DNA from: Variovorax sp. EL159
Lineage (GTDB): Bacteria > Pseudomonadota > Gammaproteobacteria > Burkholderiales > Burkholderiaceae_C
Assembly: GCF_900100965.1 (NCBI RefSeq)
Contig: NZ_FMUJ01000003.1
Span: 875,336 to 939,335, forward strand
Length of the DNA stretch: 64,000 nt
Direction: 5' to 3'
Shown: positions 19,609 to 28,370 of the stretch, piece by piece
Layout: each line of letters opens with the position of its first letter
Position numbering within the stretch: position 1 is the first letter of the stretch
Notes under the pieces: model-generated
What the model was told of the DNA's origin: nothing
What the model saw: only the letters and a program-made list of their open reading frames with translations
The model's database searches: none
Made by a program: the position numbers and the translations under genes

Positions 19609-20256
19609 ATGAAAAAAGACAACATCGCCCCCTTCTTCGCCGTCCTGCAGGCGGCCAACCCCACGCCCGAGACCGAACTCGAATACAGCACGCCCTTCGA
19701 GCTGCTGGCCGCCGTGCTGCTCTCGGCCCAGGCCACCGACGTGGGCGTCAACAAGGCCACCCGCAAGCTGTTTCCGGTGGCCAACACGCCGCAGGCAATC
19801 TACGACCTGGGCGTGGAAGGGCTCGAGGAATACATCAAGACCATCGGGCTGTACCGCAGCAAGGCCAAGCACCTGATCGAGACCTCCCGCATCCTGGTCG
19901 AGCAGCACGGCGGCGAAGTACCGAGGACGCGCGCCGAACTCGAGGCGCTGCCTGGTGTCGGCCGAAAGACCGCCAACGTGGTGCTCAACGTGGCCTTCGG
20001 CGAGGCGACCATCGCGGTCGACACGCACATCTTTCGCATGGGCAACCGCACCGGGCTGGCGCCGGGCAAGACGCCGCTGGAGGTGGAACTCAAGCTCGAG
20101 AAGCGCGTCCCACCCGAGTACCGGCTGCACGCGCACCACTGGCTGATCCTGCATGGGCGCTACATCTGCGTGGCACGCAAGCCGCGCTGCTGGGAATGCG
20201 CGGTCGCCGCCTTCTGCGACTACAAACCCAAGACTCCTGCGCCGAAAACGGCCTGA
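19609..20256 (+). CDS. nth: Endonuclease III
   Basis: Base-excision DNA glycosylase/AP lyase (215 residues) for oxidised pyrimidines. The helix-hairpin-helix LPGVGRKTANVVLN carries the catalytic Lys K120, and D138 (AVDTHIFR) is the catalytic Asp; both positions equal those of the E. coli enzyme. The C-terminal 4Fe-4S cluster motif C-x6-C-x2-C-x5-C is present (CVARKPRCWECAVAAFC). Confidence 0.97.
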   Translation: MKKDNIAPFFAVLQAANPTPETELEYSTPFELLAAVLLSAQATDVGVNKATRKLFPVANTPQAIYDLGVEGLEEYIKTIGLYRSKAKHLIETSRILVEQHGGEVPRTRAELEALPGVGRKTANVVLNVAFGEATIAVDTHIFRMGNRTGLAPGKTPLEVELKLEKRVPPEYRLHAHHWLILHGRYICVARKPRCWECAVAAFCDYKPKTPAPKTA

Positions 20257-20271
20257 CACGACAACGAACGA

Positions 20272-21114
20272 ATGACGATCCCGAAGATTCACCGCGCCCT
20301 TCTTGCCTCAGCCCTGCTTGCCACCGTGGCCGCCCTTCCCGCCGCCGCCTGGTCGCAGGGTGCCGGCCTGCCGCCCGATGCCATGGCGCTCTACGGCGGC
20401 CGCTGGTCGACCGCCTGCGCCGATGCGGGCGCGCCCACGCTGCAGGTGCGCCAGGACATGCTGATTGCAGAAAGCGGCAAGCGCCGCGTGGTCGGCAACG
20501 CGCCGCTGACGGCACACAGCTTCTTCGGCAACAGCAAGCCACCGGAAAACTTCGACCTGGCGCTGATGGGCAAGGTCGGCAAGGCCGGCGCGATGAACTT
20601 CCTGGTCTTCCGCGAGGCACGCGGGCAGTCCATCACGCTCGACGCCGACAAGCCGGTTGCCGGCCAACTGGGCCCCGAGCTGATGAAGCAGCGCTACTGG
20701 CATTGCGATGGCGCCGCCCGCGCCGCAACGCCCCCCGTCGAGCCGCCGGCCGCCAAGCTGCCGCCACCGCCCACGGGCAGCCCCGCCGCGCTGGCGCAAG
20801 GCCCGGCCATGCAGAAAGCCTGGCGCGCAGCGCTGGGCACACGCGAAAACGACCGCTGGCTGGTGCGCCGCGAAGGCCCGGCGCCCGAGCCGCAATGGGT
20901 CACGGTCGATGGCACGCGCTACCTGCTGCATGCCTTCTGCAAGCCGCACGACTGCTTCGACAACAACGCGATCGCGCTGTACGACCAGGGCTCGGGCCAC
21001 ATCTACGGCCTGGTGCAGCGCAACGGCAAGAACCAGTTGGTGGGCACGCCGCCCGCCGCGCTCGCCCCCCAGCTCGACAAGCTCTGGCGCGAGCAGTGGC
21101 GCTCGAAGAACTGA
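20272..21114 (+). CDS. Exported protein with a C-terminal Ivy (lysozyme inhibitor) domain
   Basis: 280-residue secreted protein. Signal peptide at about 1-29 (LLASALLATVAALPAAAWSQ). Residues 30-145 form an unassigned domain with two cysteines. A Pro-rich linker (TPPVEPPAAKLPPPPTG) leads to a C-terminal domain with the block LLHAFCKPHDCFDNNAIALYD and then HIYGLV. CKPHDC is the signature loop of Ivy, which plugs the active site of C-type lysozymes; in Ivy it is followed by a similar strand. It begins 15 bases after nth on the same strand and may be cotranscribed. The function of the N-terminal half is unknown. Confidence 0.75.
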   Translation: MTIPKIHRALLASALLATVAALPAAAWSQGAGLPPDAMALYGGRWSTACADAGAPTLQVRQDMLIAESGKRRVVGNAPLTAHSFFGNSKPPENFDLALMGKVGKAGAMNFLVFREARGQSITLDADKPVAGQLGPELMKQRYWHCDGAARAATPPVEPPAAKLPPPPTGSPAALAQGPAMQKAWRAALGTRENDRWLVRREGPAPEPQWVTVDGTRYLLHAFCKPHDCFDNNAIALYDQGSGHIYGLVQRNGKNQLVGTPPAALAPQLDKLWREQWRSKN

Positions 21115-21142
21115 GCGGCCGCCTCTTCAGGCCCGGCGCCGT

Positions 21143-22705
21143 TCAGGCCAGCTTGAACATGCGTACCGCATGCACCAGCCCCGCCGCCTGATCGTTCATC
21201 GACTGCGCGGCGGCTGAGGCCTGCTCCACCAGCGCCGCGTTCTGCTGCGTGGTGCGGTCCATCTGCTTGATGGCGTCGTTGACCTGCTCGATGCCGGCCG
21301 ACTGCTCCTGGCTGGCCGCGGTGATCTCGGCCATGATGTCCGTCACCCGGCGCACGCTGCCCATGATCTCTTCCATGGTCTTTCCGGCCTCGTTGACCAG
21401 CGTGCTGCCCGCATCGACCTCGACCACCGAGTCGCCGATCAGCGTCTTGATCTCCTTGGCGGCCGCCGCCGAGCGCTGCGCCAGGTTGCGCACCTCCGAC
21501 GCGACCACCGCGAAGCCCCGTCCCTGCTCGCCCGCGCGTGCTGCCTCCACCGCCGCGTTCAGCGCGAGGATGTTGGTCTGGAACGAAATGCCGTCGATCA
21601 CGCCGATGATCTCCACCACCTTGCGCGACGACGCGTTGATGGACGCCATCTTCTCCACCACCTGGTCGACCACCGCGCCGCCGCGCGAGGCCACCTGCGA
21701 GGCCGAGTCGGCCAGCTGGTTGGCCAGCCGCGCGTTGTCGGCGTTCTGCTTGACGGTGGAGGTCAGCTCCTGCATCGACGCCGCCGTCTCCTCCAGCGAG
21801 CTGGCCTGCGCCTCGGTGCGCGACGACAGGTCGCGGTTGCCCGAGGCGATCTGGCTCGATGCGCTGGCAATCGAATCGGTGCCCTCGCGCACCTGCCCTA
21901 CCACCTTGGCCAGTTCGTCGTTCATGGCACGCAGCGCCCGCATCAGCATGCCCGACTCCGAGGTGTCGGCCACTTCGATGCGCGCCGTCAGGTCGCCCGA
22001 CGCCACCTGCTGCGCCACCGTCACCGCCTGCCCGAGCGGGCGGGTGATCGAGCGCGTCATGCGAAACGCCAGCAGCAGTCCACCGAGCAGCGACGCACAA
22101 CAGATCGACAGGATGATCCACTTGGCACGCTGATAGGCAGCCTGGGCCGACGCCGAGCTTTCATCGGCGCTTTTCCTCAGCAGCTCCTGGAAGGCCGACA
22201 CGTGCGCCAGCACCTGGTTCAGCAGCGGCATGCATTCCTGCGTCAGCACCTTCACGGCTGCCTCGGTCTGGTGCGACGTGGCCAGCGCCACGACGTTCTT
22301 GGCGATGGGCAGGTACTGCGCCTCGAGCGTGCGCAGCTTCTCCAGCATCTTGCGCTCCTCGGCGCTCGCGGAGGCCGGGTCGGCCATGACCGTCGCAAGG
22401 CTCTGCAGCCCGCTGTCGATCTCGCGCTGCGAGGTCCCGACGAGTTCGATGTCGCCCTTCTGCGCGGCCGCGCCTTCCACCAGCGCCAGGTTGCGCGCCG
22501 CAATGGCGCGCTTGCCGATGGCCGACTGCACGTTGTTCAGCTGGTCCAGCTTGCGCGCGCCCACCTCGGTCGCAAAGGCGATGCGGTCCGACAGGTTCGC
22601 CATCTCGTGCAGGCCGATGCCGGTAATGACGAGCTGAAGCAACAGCAACAGCGCAAACCCCAGTCCCAGACGGGCGCCGATTTTGAGATTCGAGAGATCG
22701 AACAT
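21143..22705 (-). CDS. Methyl-accepting chemotaxis protein
   Basis: Inner-membrane chemoreceptor of 520 residues: TM1 ([20 protein letters not shown]), periplasmic four-helix-bundle sensor of about 155 residues, TM2 ([19 protein letters not shown]), HAMP domain, then a long signalling coiled coil whose hairpin tip is [43 protein letters not shown]. The C-terminus (HAVRMFKLA) lacks the NWETF-type pentapeptide that tethers CheR/CheB. No che genes are nearby. It is divergent from the MalT-like regulator. Confidence 0.94.
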   Translation of the reverse strand: MFDLSNLKIGARLGLGFALLLLLQLVITGIGLHEMANLSDRIAFATEVGARKLDQLNNVQSAIGKRAIAARNLALVEGAAAQKGDIELVGTSQREIDSGLQSLATVMADPASASAEERKMLEKLRTLEAQYLPIAKNVVALATSHQTEAAVKVLTQECMPLLNQVLAHVSAFQELLRKSADESSASAQAAYQRAKWIILSICCASLLGGLLLAFRMTRSITRPLGQAVTVAQQVASGDLTARIEVADTSESGMLMRALRAMNDELAKVVGQVREGTDSIASASSQIASGNRDLSSRTEAQASSLEETAASMQELTSTVKQNADNARLANQLADSASQVASRGGAVVDQVVEKMASINASSRKVVEIIGVIDGISFQTNILALNAAVEAARAGEQGRGFAVVASEVRNLAQRSAAAAKEIKTLIGDSVVEVDAGSTLVNEAGKTMEEIMGSVRRVTDIMAEITAASQEQSAGIEQVNDAIKQMDRTTQQNAALVEQASAAAQSMNDQAAGLVHAVRMFKLA

Positions 22706-22847
22706 GCGGTGAACTCCAAAGTGTGGCGGGATCTTTTTCGGTCATCGGCAGCGTTGCTGCGCGCCACCCCACCCGAGAAGGGTGGGATGGGCAAACCCTC
22801 GAACATGGGATGCCCGCGGCGCGCGCGATGAATGAGAATTCGGGCAG

Positions 22848-25616
22848 ATGCAACCTGCCTCCTCCCACGGAACACCGGCGCTGCGCACCCGAAGCCGCCG
22901 CCTGCTGGCGCGCCAGGGTTTGCTCGACAAGCTCGCCGGCCCGGGCGATCGCCGTTGCGTGGTGCTGCAGGCACCCGCCGGTTTCGGCAAGAGCGCCCTC
23001 CTGCTCAGCTGGCAGCGCGAACTGGTCTCGGCGGACACCGACATCGCCTGGGTGCGGCTCGCGAACCTGGCCGGGGGCGACCTGCATTTCATGGCGGCGC
23101 TCATGGCCGCGCTGGGCGACATCGACGCGGCCATCACCCGTCACGCCGTGGCGCACGCCCGGCCGGACGCCGACGCGATCGAGCGGCTGGTCATCGCGCT
23201 GGTGCGGGGCATTGCCGCGCGCGGCCGCAAGCTCGTGCTGATCGTGGACGACGTGCACTGCGCGCAAAGCGGCAACGTGCTGCACGCGCTGCAACTGCTC
23301 GTGGAGTACGCGCCGCCCAACCTGCTGTGCGTGTTCGCCAGCCAGGACGAGCTGCCCATGACCCTGGCGCACGCCCCCGCCTCGAAGGCGGTGCTGGAGC
23401 TGCGCAACGACGACCTGCGCTTCAGCCTGCCGGAGTCGATCGCCTACCTCGGCATGCGCCTGCCCGACCTCGACGCGCGCGCCGCCGCCGCGATCCACCG
23501 GTTGACCGAAGGCTGGCCGGCGCTGCTGCGGCTGGCGAGCGTCGATGTGCGCCGCCGGCGCGGCGTGCACTCGCCGCTGGCCCTTGGCGTGCCCGACCCC
23601 GAGCCGTTCGCCGCGTACTTTCATGCGCACGTGTTCCCGCGCCTGTCGGCAACGCAACTGCGCCTGCTCACCTGCTGCGCCGCGCCCACCCGCTTCAGCG
23701 CGGCGCTGTGCGCCGACCTTGCGGGCGAGAGCTTCACCCCCGCGATGTGCGCGTCGCTGCTCGAACCGCTGACGCGCGAAGGCCTTTTGTCCGAAGCACC
23801 GCAGGCGCCGGCCACGGGCGGCGAGCGCTGGTGGCACCTGCACCCGCTGCTGTGCAGCGTGCTGCTGTCGCACTTCGCGGCATGGCCCGAGGCCGAGCGC
23901 CTGAAGCTGCACGCCACGGCCTGCCAGTCGTTCGCGGTTCGCGGCATGCATCACCAGGCCGTGCGGCACGCGCTGGCCGCCGGCAACTGCGAAACGGCCG
24001 CGCGGCTGGCCGAGCACGGCGCGGTGACGCTGTTCGTCAAGGGCCGGCTCGCCGAGATGATCGCGCTGGTGCGCCAGCTCGACGCCTGCACGATCGGCGA
24101 CAACGTTCATCTCGGTCTCTGGATGGCCTGGGTCGAACTGGCCGACTACCGGCTCGACGACTGCGCCCGCAGCATCGAACGGCTGCGCGCGACGCCCGGG
24201 CGCCTCGATCCGGCCATGCGCTACCGGCTGACGCTGCTGGGTTGCCTGCTGGCCATCCGCAGCGACGACAACGACGCGGTCTCGCGACTGCTGCCCGAAC
24301 TGCTGGCACCGCCGGCCGCGGCCGACGACTTCGCCCTGGCCGGGCGGCGCAACGTGCTGACCTGGCTGTACCTGCACACCGGCGATTTCGAGCAGGCGCG
24401 GCGCATCCAGCGCGACGATCCGCTGCCCCTGGTCGACGGCGAACCGGTCATCGGCACGCTTTTCGGTTCGCTGGTGGGCCAGTGCCTGGTCGGGCTCTCG
24501 TTCGCCATCGAAGGCCAGATCCACCGCGCGGAACGCGTCTACCGCCAGGTGCTGCGCGAGGCGCAGGAGCGCGGTGCGCACTGCGCCGAAGCGGCGCGGC
24601 TGACGGCGCAACTGCTCGTCGAGGTGCTGTACGAACAGCACGGCCCGCTGGTGGCCACGCGCTTCATCCAGGAGCAGTTGGGCACGCCCGACGGCCTGAT
24701 CCCCGACACCACGCTGCGGATGATCCTGGTGTCGAACCGGGCGCAACAAGCCGCCGGCAGGTGGCCCGAAGCCCTGGCCCATCTTGCCGACCTGACACAG
24801 GCCGACGGCCTGCTGCAACGCTTTCACATGGACCGCGCACTGGCCTGCGTGCTGCTGGAACAGTTGCGCATCCAGCTGAAAAGCAGCGACGCCGACGCGG
24901 CGCGCGCAACGCTGCGAAAGATGGAGGCGCTGCAGGCCCGCCGCCCCGACGCCGAAGCCAGCAGCATCCTGCGGCGGGTGGCCGACGTCGGGGAACGCGC
25001 GCGCATTCACCTTGCGATGCACGACGGCGAACTGCCGCTCGCGCTCGCCAAGATCGAGACCTTGCTGAGGCGCTACGAGCAGCGCGGCCAGGTCGGCATC
25101 GTGGCGGCGCTGCTGCTGCAGGCGGCCGAGGTCGAGCGCAGGCTCGGCCACACCGAAGCCTCGAAGACGCGCGTGTGCGCAGCCCTGCGCCTGGGCCACC
25201 GACTGGGACTGATGCAGACCTTGCTGAACGCGCATGACGACGCGCTGCCGCTGATCCGCACGGCGGCCGCGATTCCCAAGCTCGACCCGGTGCTGGCCTT
25301 CTTCATCGAGCGCATCGAAGCGCTGGCGCAATCGCAGCACGACGAACAGACCGAGCCACCGCCCACCCAACGCTTTCGCGACGACCGCCGGCTGACCCGC
25401 CTGCTCACGCTGCGCGAAGCCGAGATTGCCGAGCTGCTGCAGCAATCGCTGCCGAACAAGAAGATCGCGCTGACGCTCGGGCTGTCGCTCGACACGGTCA
25501 AGTGGCACCTGAAGAACATCTACATGAAGCTGGATGCGCACGGGCGCAGAGCGGTCGCCGCGCGCATGCGGCACGAACTCGAACTGGAGCACGACGAGAG
25601 CGGCAGCGGCAAGTAG
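22848..25616 (+). CDS. MalT-type ATP-dependent LuxR-family transcriptional regulator
   Basis: Large LuxR (LAL/STAND-class) activator of 922 residues. The N-terminal NTPase has Walker A APAGFGKSAL (K48) and Walker B LVLIVDDVH. A long helical-repeat region (about 350-830) likely binds the inducer. The C-terminal LuxR helix-turn-helix lies in LTLREAEIAELLQQSLPNKK and LSLDTVKWHLKNIYMKLDAHGR. The family needs ATP and an inducer (maltotriose for MalT) to oligomerise. The ligand here is unknown; the only divergent neighbour is a chemoreceptor gene. Confidence 0.9.
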   Translation: MQPASSHGTPALRTRSRRLLARQGLLDKLAGPGDRRCVVLQAPAGFGKSALLLSWQRELVSADTDIAWVRLANLAGGDLHFMAALMAALGDIDAAITRHAVAHARPDADAIERLVIALVRGIAARGRKLVLIVDDVHCAQSGNVLHALQLLVEYAPPNLLCVFASQDELPMTLAHAPASKAVLELRNDDLRFSLPESIAYLGMRLPDLDARAAAAIHRLTEGWPALLRLASVDVRRRRGVHSPLALGVPDPEPFAAYFHAHVFPRLSATQLRLLTCCAAPTRFSAALCADLAGESFTPAMCASLLEPLTREGLLSEAPQAPATGGERWWHLHPLLCSVLLSHFAAWPEAERLKLHATACQSFAVRGMHHQAVRHALAAGNCETAARLAEHGAVTLFVKGRLAEMIALVRQLDACTIGDNVHLGLWMAWVELADYRLDDCARSIERLRATPGRLDPAMRYRLTLLGCLLAIRSDDNDAVSRLLPELLAPPAAADDFALAGRRNVLTWLYLHTGDFEQARRIQRDDPLPLVDGEPVIGTLFGSLVGQCLVGLSFAIEGQIHRAERVYRQVLREAQERGAHCAEAARLTAQLLVEVLYEQHGPLVATRFIQEQLGTPDGLIPDTTLRMILVSNRAQQAAGRWPEALAHLADLTQADGLLQRFHMDRALACVLLEQLRIQLKSSDADAARATLRKMEALQARRPDAEASSILRRVADVGERARIHLAMHDGELPLALAKIETLLRRYEQRGQVGIVAALLLQAAEVERRLGHTEASKTRVCAALRLGHRLGLMQTLLNAHDDALPLIRTAAAIPKLDPVLAFFIERIEALAQSQHDEQTEPPPTQRFRDDRRLTRLLTLREAEIAELLQQSLPNKKIALTLGLSLDTVKWHLKNIYMKLDAHGRRAVAARMRHELELEHDESGSGK

Positions 25617-25628
25617 CCGCGGCCGGCG

Positions 25629-26192
25629 TCAGGCGACTGGCGTGTTGCCGAAAGTCAGCCAGCCGCCGAACGGCATTTCGTCCGCAGGCCAATCGGCGGC
25701 GGTTTCAACGCAACGAACACCGCGCTGCAGCAGCGACACCGCGCGCAACACGCCGGCATGCGTGACCCACAGTGCATCGCCCTTTGCCGCACGCCATTCG
25801 TCGTGCGCATCGGCCACGCGCTGCATGAAGACGCGCACGCTTTCACCGTGAGAACCGGCGCGCGCATCGGCGAAATCGGCGGTCCAGGCTTCGAAGTCTT
25901 CGCGCGGGATCGCGGACCACGGGCGCCCTTCCCAGGCGCCGAAGTTCATCTCGGCCAGGCGCGCGTCGTGGCGCAGTTGCAGGTCCGGGCGCAGGGCCAC
26001 GATGACATTGGCCAGCGCGACACAACGCCGCAGCGGCGAACTCAGCAGCACGATGCCGACCGGCAGCAAGGGTGCGATGCGCTGCGCCGCGGCCTGCGTG
26101 GCGTCCGCATGGGCTTCGAGGTCCGTGGCGCCGTAGCAAAGGCCGGGTTCGGCCACCACGGGCGCATGACGCTGGAGCCAGAGCGTGCTCAT
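25629..26192 (-). CDS. cobC: Alpha-ribazole phosphatase family histidine phosphatase (CobC)
   Basis: Histidine phosphatase of 187 residues. The phospho-histidine motif is LQRHAPV; further catalytic residues are in SSPLRRCVALA, MNFGAWEGRPWSAI and VTHAGVLRA. In this context it should dephosphorylate alpha-ribazole phosphate or adenosylcobalamin phosphate at the end of cobamide synthesis. It overlaps cobS by four bases (ATGA) at the end of the cobQ-cobT-cobS-cobC block. The name follows Salmonella usage; a general phosphatase cannot be excluded without the context. Confidence 0.87.
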   Translation of the reverse strand: MSTLWLQRHAPVVAEPGLCYGATDLEAHADATQAAAQRIAPLLPVGIVLLSSPLRRCVALANVIVALRPDLQLRHDARLAEMNFGAWEGRPWSAIPREDFEAWTADFADARAGSHGESVRVFMQRVADAHDEWRAAKGDALWVTHAGVLRAVSLLQRGVRCVETAADWPADEMPFGGWLTFGNTPVA

Positions 26193-26983
26193 GCCCGCCA
26201 CGCCAGAACGAGGTAGATCGCCAGCTCGCACACCTGTTGTGTCGCGCCCAGGCCATCGCCAGTGAAGCCCTGCAGGCGCCGCATGAAGAGCCGAGCCATC
26301 CAGCCTGCGGCCAGTGCCGCCACCACCAGCGCCGCCGCCACGTGAACGGGGTCATGCGCGTACAGCAGAAGCGCCACAGCGGGAATCGACCACACCACGG
26401 CCATCGCCAGCGCGCCACGGCTGATGGCGTCGGCCAGGGGCTTGGCCTTGCTCGCCCCGCTGTCGCCCACATAGGGGAGCCATCGGATCAGGAACAGCGG
26501 TGCCAGCCGCGACAGCACATGCGCACCGACGATGGCAACCGCCACAGCCGTCAACCCGCGCCCAGCCAGCGTGGCGAGCAGCGCGAACTTCAGGCCCAGT
26601 GCCAGCACCAGCGCCACCGTGCCGAAGGCGCCGATGCGCGAGTCCTTCATGATTTCGAGCGCCCGATCGCGGTTGGCGGAGCCGCCGAGGCCATCAGCCA
26701 CGTCGGCGAGGCCGTCCTCATGGAAGGCACCGGTCAGCATCACGGTGGCGACGGTGCTCAGCACGGCGGCGACGAGCGCTCCCGCTGTACCCGCCAGCCC
26801 CATGCCCACGCCAACGAAAACCGCTGCAGCCACTCCGCCCACCAGCCATCCGATGCCCGGCAGGTGCGCCGCGCTCGCGCGCAGCATCTGCGGGCTGAAG
26901 CCGACCCAGGTTGCGAGCGCGCCCGTCACCGGTACGCGCGTGAAGAACTGCAACGCGAGCAGGAAATGGCGAACGCCGTTCAT
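26189..26983 (-). CDS. cobS: Adenosylcobinamide-GDP ribazoletransferase CobS (CobV)
   Basis: Polytopic inner-membrane enzyme (264 residues) that joins the nucleotide loop to adenosylcobinamide-GDP. The metal-binding motif FHEDGLADVADGLGG and the following RDRALEIMKDSRIGAFG are diagnostic. Most of the rest is hydrophobic helices, and the C-terminus has the GFTGDGLGATQQVCE block typical of the family. The start is ATG 26983; the 340-base gap upstream holds two copies of a structured repeat. Confidence 0.94.
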   Translation of the reverse strand: MNGVRHFLLALQFFTRVPVTGALATWVGFSPQMLRASAAHLPGIGWLVGGVAAAVFVGVGMGLAGTAGALVAAVLSTVATVMLTGAFHEDGLADVADGLGGSANRDRALEIMKDSRIGAFGTVALVLALGLKFALLATLAGRGLTAVAVAIVGAHVLSRLAPLFLIRWLPYVGDSGASKAKPLADAISRGALAMAVVWSIPAVALLLYAHDPVHVAAALVVAALAAGWMARLFMRRLQGFTGDGLGATQQVCELAIYLVLAWRA

Positions 26984-27050
26984 CGTTTCTGTCTCTTCAG
27001 GCGCGTGGTGGTTGCCTCGGTGCGGGGGCATTCGGGGCGCGTGCGAATGA

Positions 27051-27128
27051 CACCGGGTGGTCCCCTCCGCGAATGTCCCCCGGGGCTGCGCCCCTCCTCC
27101 TTTATTTCACTGCGGGGACCACCCGGTG
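27051..27128 (-). repeat. Structured dispersed repeat, copy A
   Basis: Perfect 15-base inverted repeat, CACCGGGTGGTCCCC at 27051-27065 and its complement at 27114-27128. It encloses two conserved strands, read on the minus strand as GAAATAAAGGAGGA and GGGGGACATTCGCGGA, separated by an inner hairpin GGGGC-GCA-GCCCC. Copies B and C share the strands, but their outer stems differ in sequence while staying paired. Confidence 0.85.
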
Positions 27129-27190
27129 CCATGCGCACAGGGCACGCTGCCGGTTCGCGCCGATCAACCAGTGCTCTGAAAACGCTTGCG

Positions 27191-27266
27191 CCGGCGGTGT
27201 GCTCTGCGCAGCGAAATAAAGGAGGAGCGCAGCGGGGGACATTCGCGGAGCAGAGCACACCGTCGG
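27191..27266 (+). repeat. Structured dispersed repeat, copy B
   Basis: Outer stem CGGTGTGCTCTGC at 27195-27207 pairs perfectly with 27250-27262 and extends outward to 27191 and 27266 with one G-T pair. The same conserved strands GAAATAAAGGAGGA and GGGGGACATTCGCGGA lie inside, but the inner hairpin is cut down to GC-GCA-GC. Similarity to copy C extends beyond the stem on both sides, roughly 27158-27290. Confidence 0.85.
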
Positions 27267-27323
27267 CGCGAGCGCGCCCCGAATGCCCTCGCCCCCCAAC
27301 GCGACAGGCAAGAAACCCAGCCG

Positions 27324-28370
27324 TCATGCCTTGCGCGACACACCCGCCGCCTCGAAGCTCGCCATCTCGCGCAGGATGCGGCAGGCCGATTCAAGCAGTG
27401 GCCACGCCAGCGCGCCGCCCGAGCCTTCGCCCAGGCGCAGGTCGAGGTTGAGCAGCGGCTCCAGCCCCAGCCACTCCAGCAGCAGCAGGTGCCCCGGCTC
27501 CGCCGAGCAATGGGCCGCGACGCAGCGCTGCGCCACGGAGGGCTGCAGCGCCTGTGCCACCAGCACGGCCGCGCTGGCGATGAAGCCGTCGACCACGATC
27601 ACGCGCCGTTCCTGCGCCGCCTGCAGCACCGCACCGACCAGCGTGGCGATCTCGAAGCCGCCGAAAGCCGCCAGCGCATCGAGCGGCGCGGTTGCGGATG
27701 CATGCAATGCGAGCACCTGGCGCAGCACCTCGCGCTTGCGCGCCAGGCCCGCCGCATCGAGGCCGGTACCGATGCCGATGCAGTCGTTGATGTTCAGGCC
27801 GCCCAGCCGCGACAGCAGCAATGCCGCCGACGAGCTGTTGCCGATGCCCATTTCGCCCAGCAGCAAGGCATTGCCCGGCAGCGCACGCACCACCTCGCGG
27901 CCGTTGGCGATGGCCTGGGCGCATTGCTCGGGCGTCATGGCGGGGCCGGTGGATGCGTCGGCGGTGCCTGCGGCAATGCGCCGCTGCACCAGCCCCGGCC
28001 GGGGCTGGAAGTCGCGCGCCACGCCGCAATCGACCACGGTCAGCGCCAGCCCGTGCTGGCGTGCCAGCACGCTGACGGCCGCGCCGCCGGCCAGGAAGTT
28101 CTCGACCATCTGCCAGGTGACGTCGCTCGGGTACGCCGAGACGCCGCGCGCCGCCAGCCCGTGGTCGCCGGCACACACCAGCATCTGCGGGGCATCGAGC
28201 ACGGGCGCTTCGCTCCCCAAAATCAGGCCGATGCGCAGCGCCAGCGTTTCGAGCCGGCCGAGCGCGCCCAGCGGCTTGGTCTTGTTGTCGATCGCGCTTT
28301 GCAGCCGGGCCGCGAGCGCGGCGTCGACGATGTCGGGAATGGTGGGGATCAGGTCGTTGTTGTCGGTCAT
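27324..28370 (-). CDS. cobT: Nicotinate-nucleotide-dimethylbenzimidazole phosphoribosyltransferase CobT
   Basis: Cytoplasmic enzyme (348 residues) that activates the lower ligand dimethylbenzimidazole to alpha-ribazole phosphate. Diagnostic blocks: NKTKPLGALGRLETLA, VCAGDHGLAARGVSAYPSDVT, GEMGIGNSSSAALLL, and the C-terminal LRLGEGSGGALAWPLL with the catalytic Glu. The ATG at 28370 overlaps the cobQ stop in ATGA. Confidence 0.96.
   Translation of the reverse strand: MTDNNDLIPTIPDIVDAALAARLQSAIDNKTKPLGALGRLETLALRIGLILGSEAPVLDAPQMLVCAGDHGLAARGVSAYPSDVTWQMVENFLAGGAAVSVLARQHGLALTVVDCGVARDFQPRPGLVQRRIAAGTADASTGPAMTPEQCAQAIANGREVVRALPGNALLLGEMGIGNSSSAALLLSRLGGLNINDCIGIGTGLDAAGLARKREVLRQVLALHASATAPLDALAAFGGFEIATLVGAVLQAAQERRVIVVDGFIASAAVLVAQALQPSVAQRCVAAHCSAEPGHLLLLEWLGLEPLLNLDLRLGEGSGGALAWPLLESACRILREMASFEAAGVSRKA

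Larger units (their letters stand above)
27029..27300. other. 340-base gap between cobT and cobS filled by two repeat copies
   Basis: The gap runs from 26984 to 27323. I see no protein gene in it; open frames across it on both strands come from the repeats. It holds copy A (minus) and copy B (plus) of the structured repeat, so the two form an inverted pair. It interrupts an otherwise tightly packed minus-strand operon. Confidence 0.75.

Noticed and set aside
22161..25592. Open frame of over 1100 codons on the minus strand
   Set aside because: Antisense to the MalT-like regulator; Arg/Gln-rich with no domain, a product of third-position GC bias.
26980..27327. Open frames across the cobT-cobS gap and across 49033-49405
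   Set aside because: They translate the structured repeat on different strands and have no conserved protein features; the repeat explains them.
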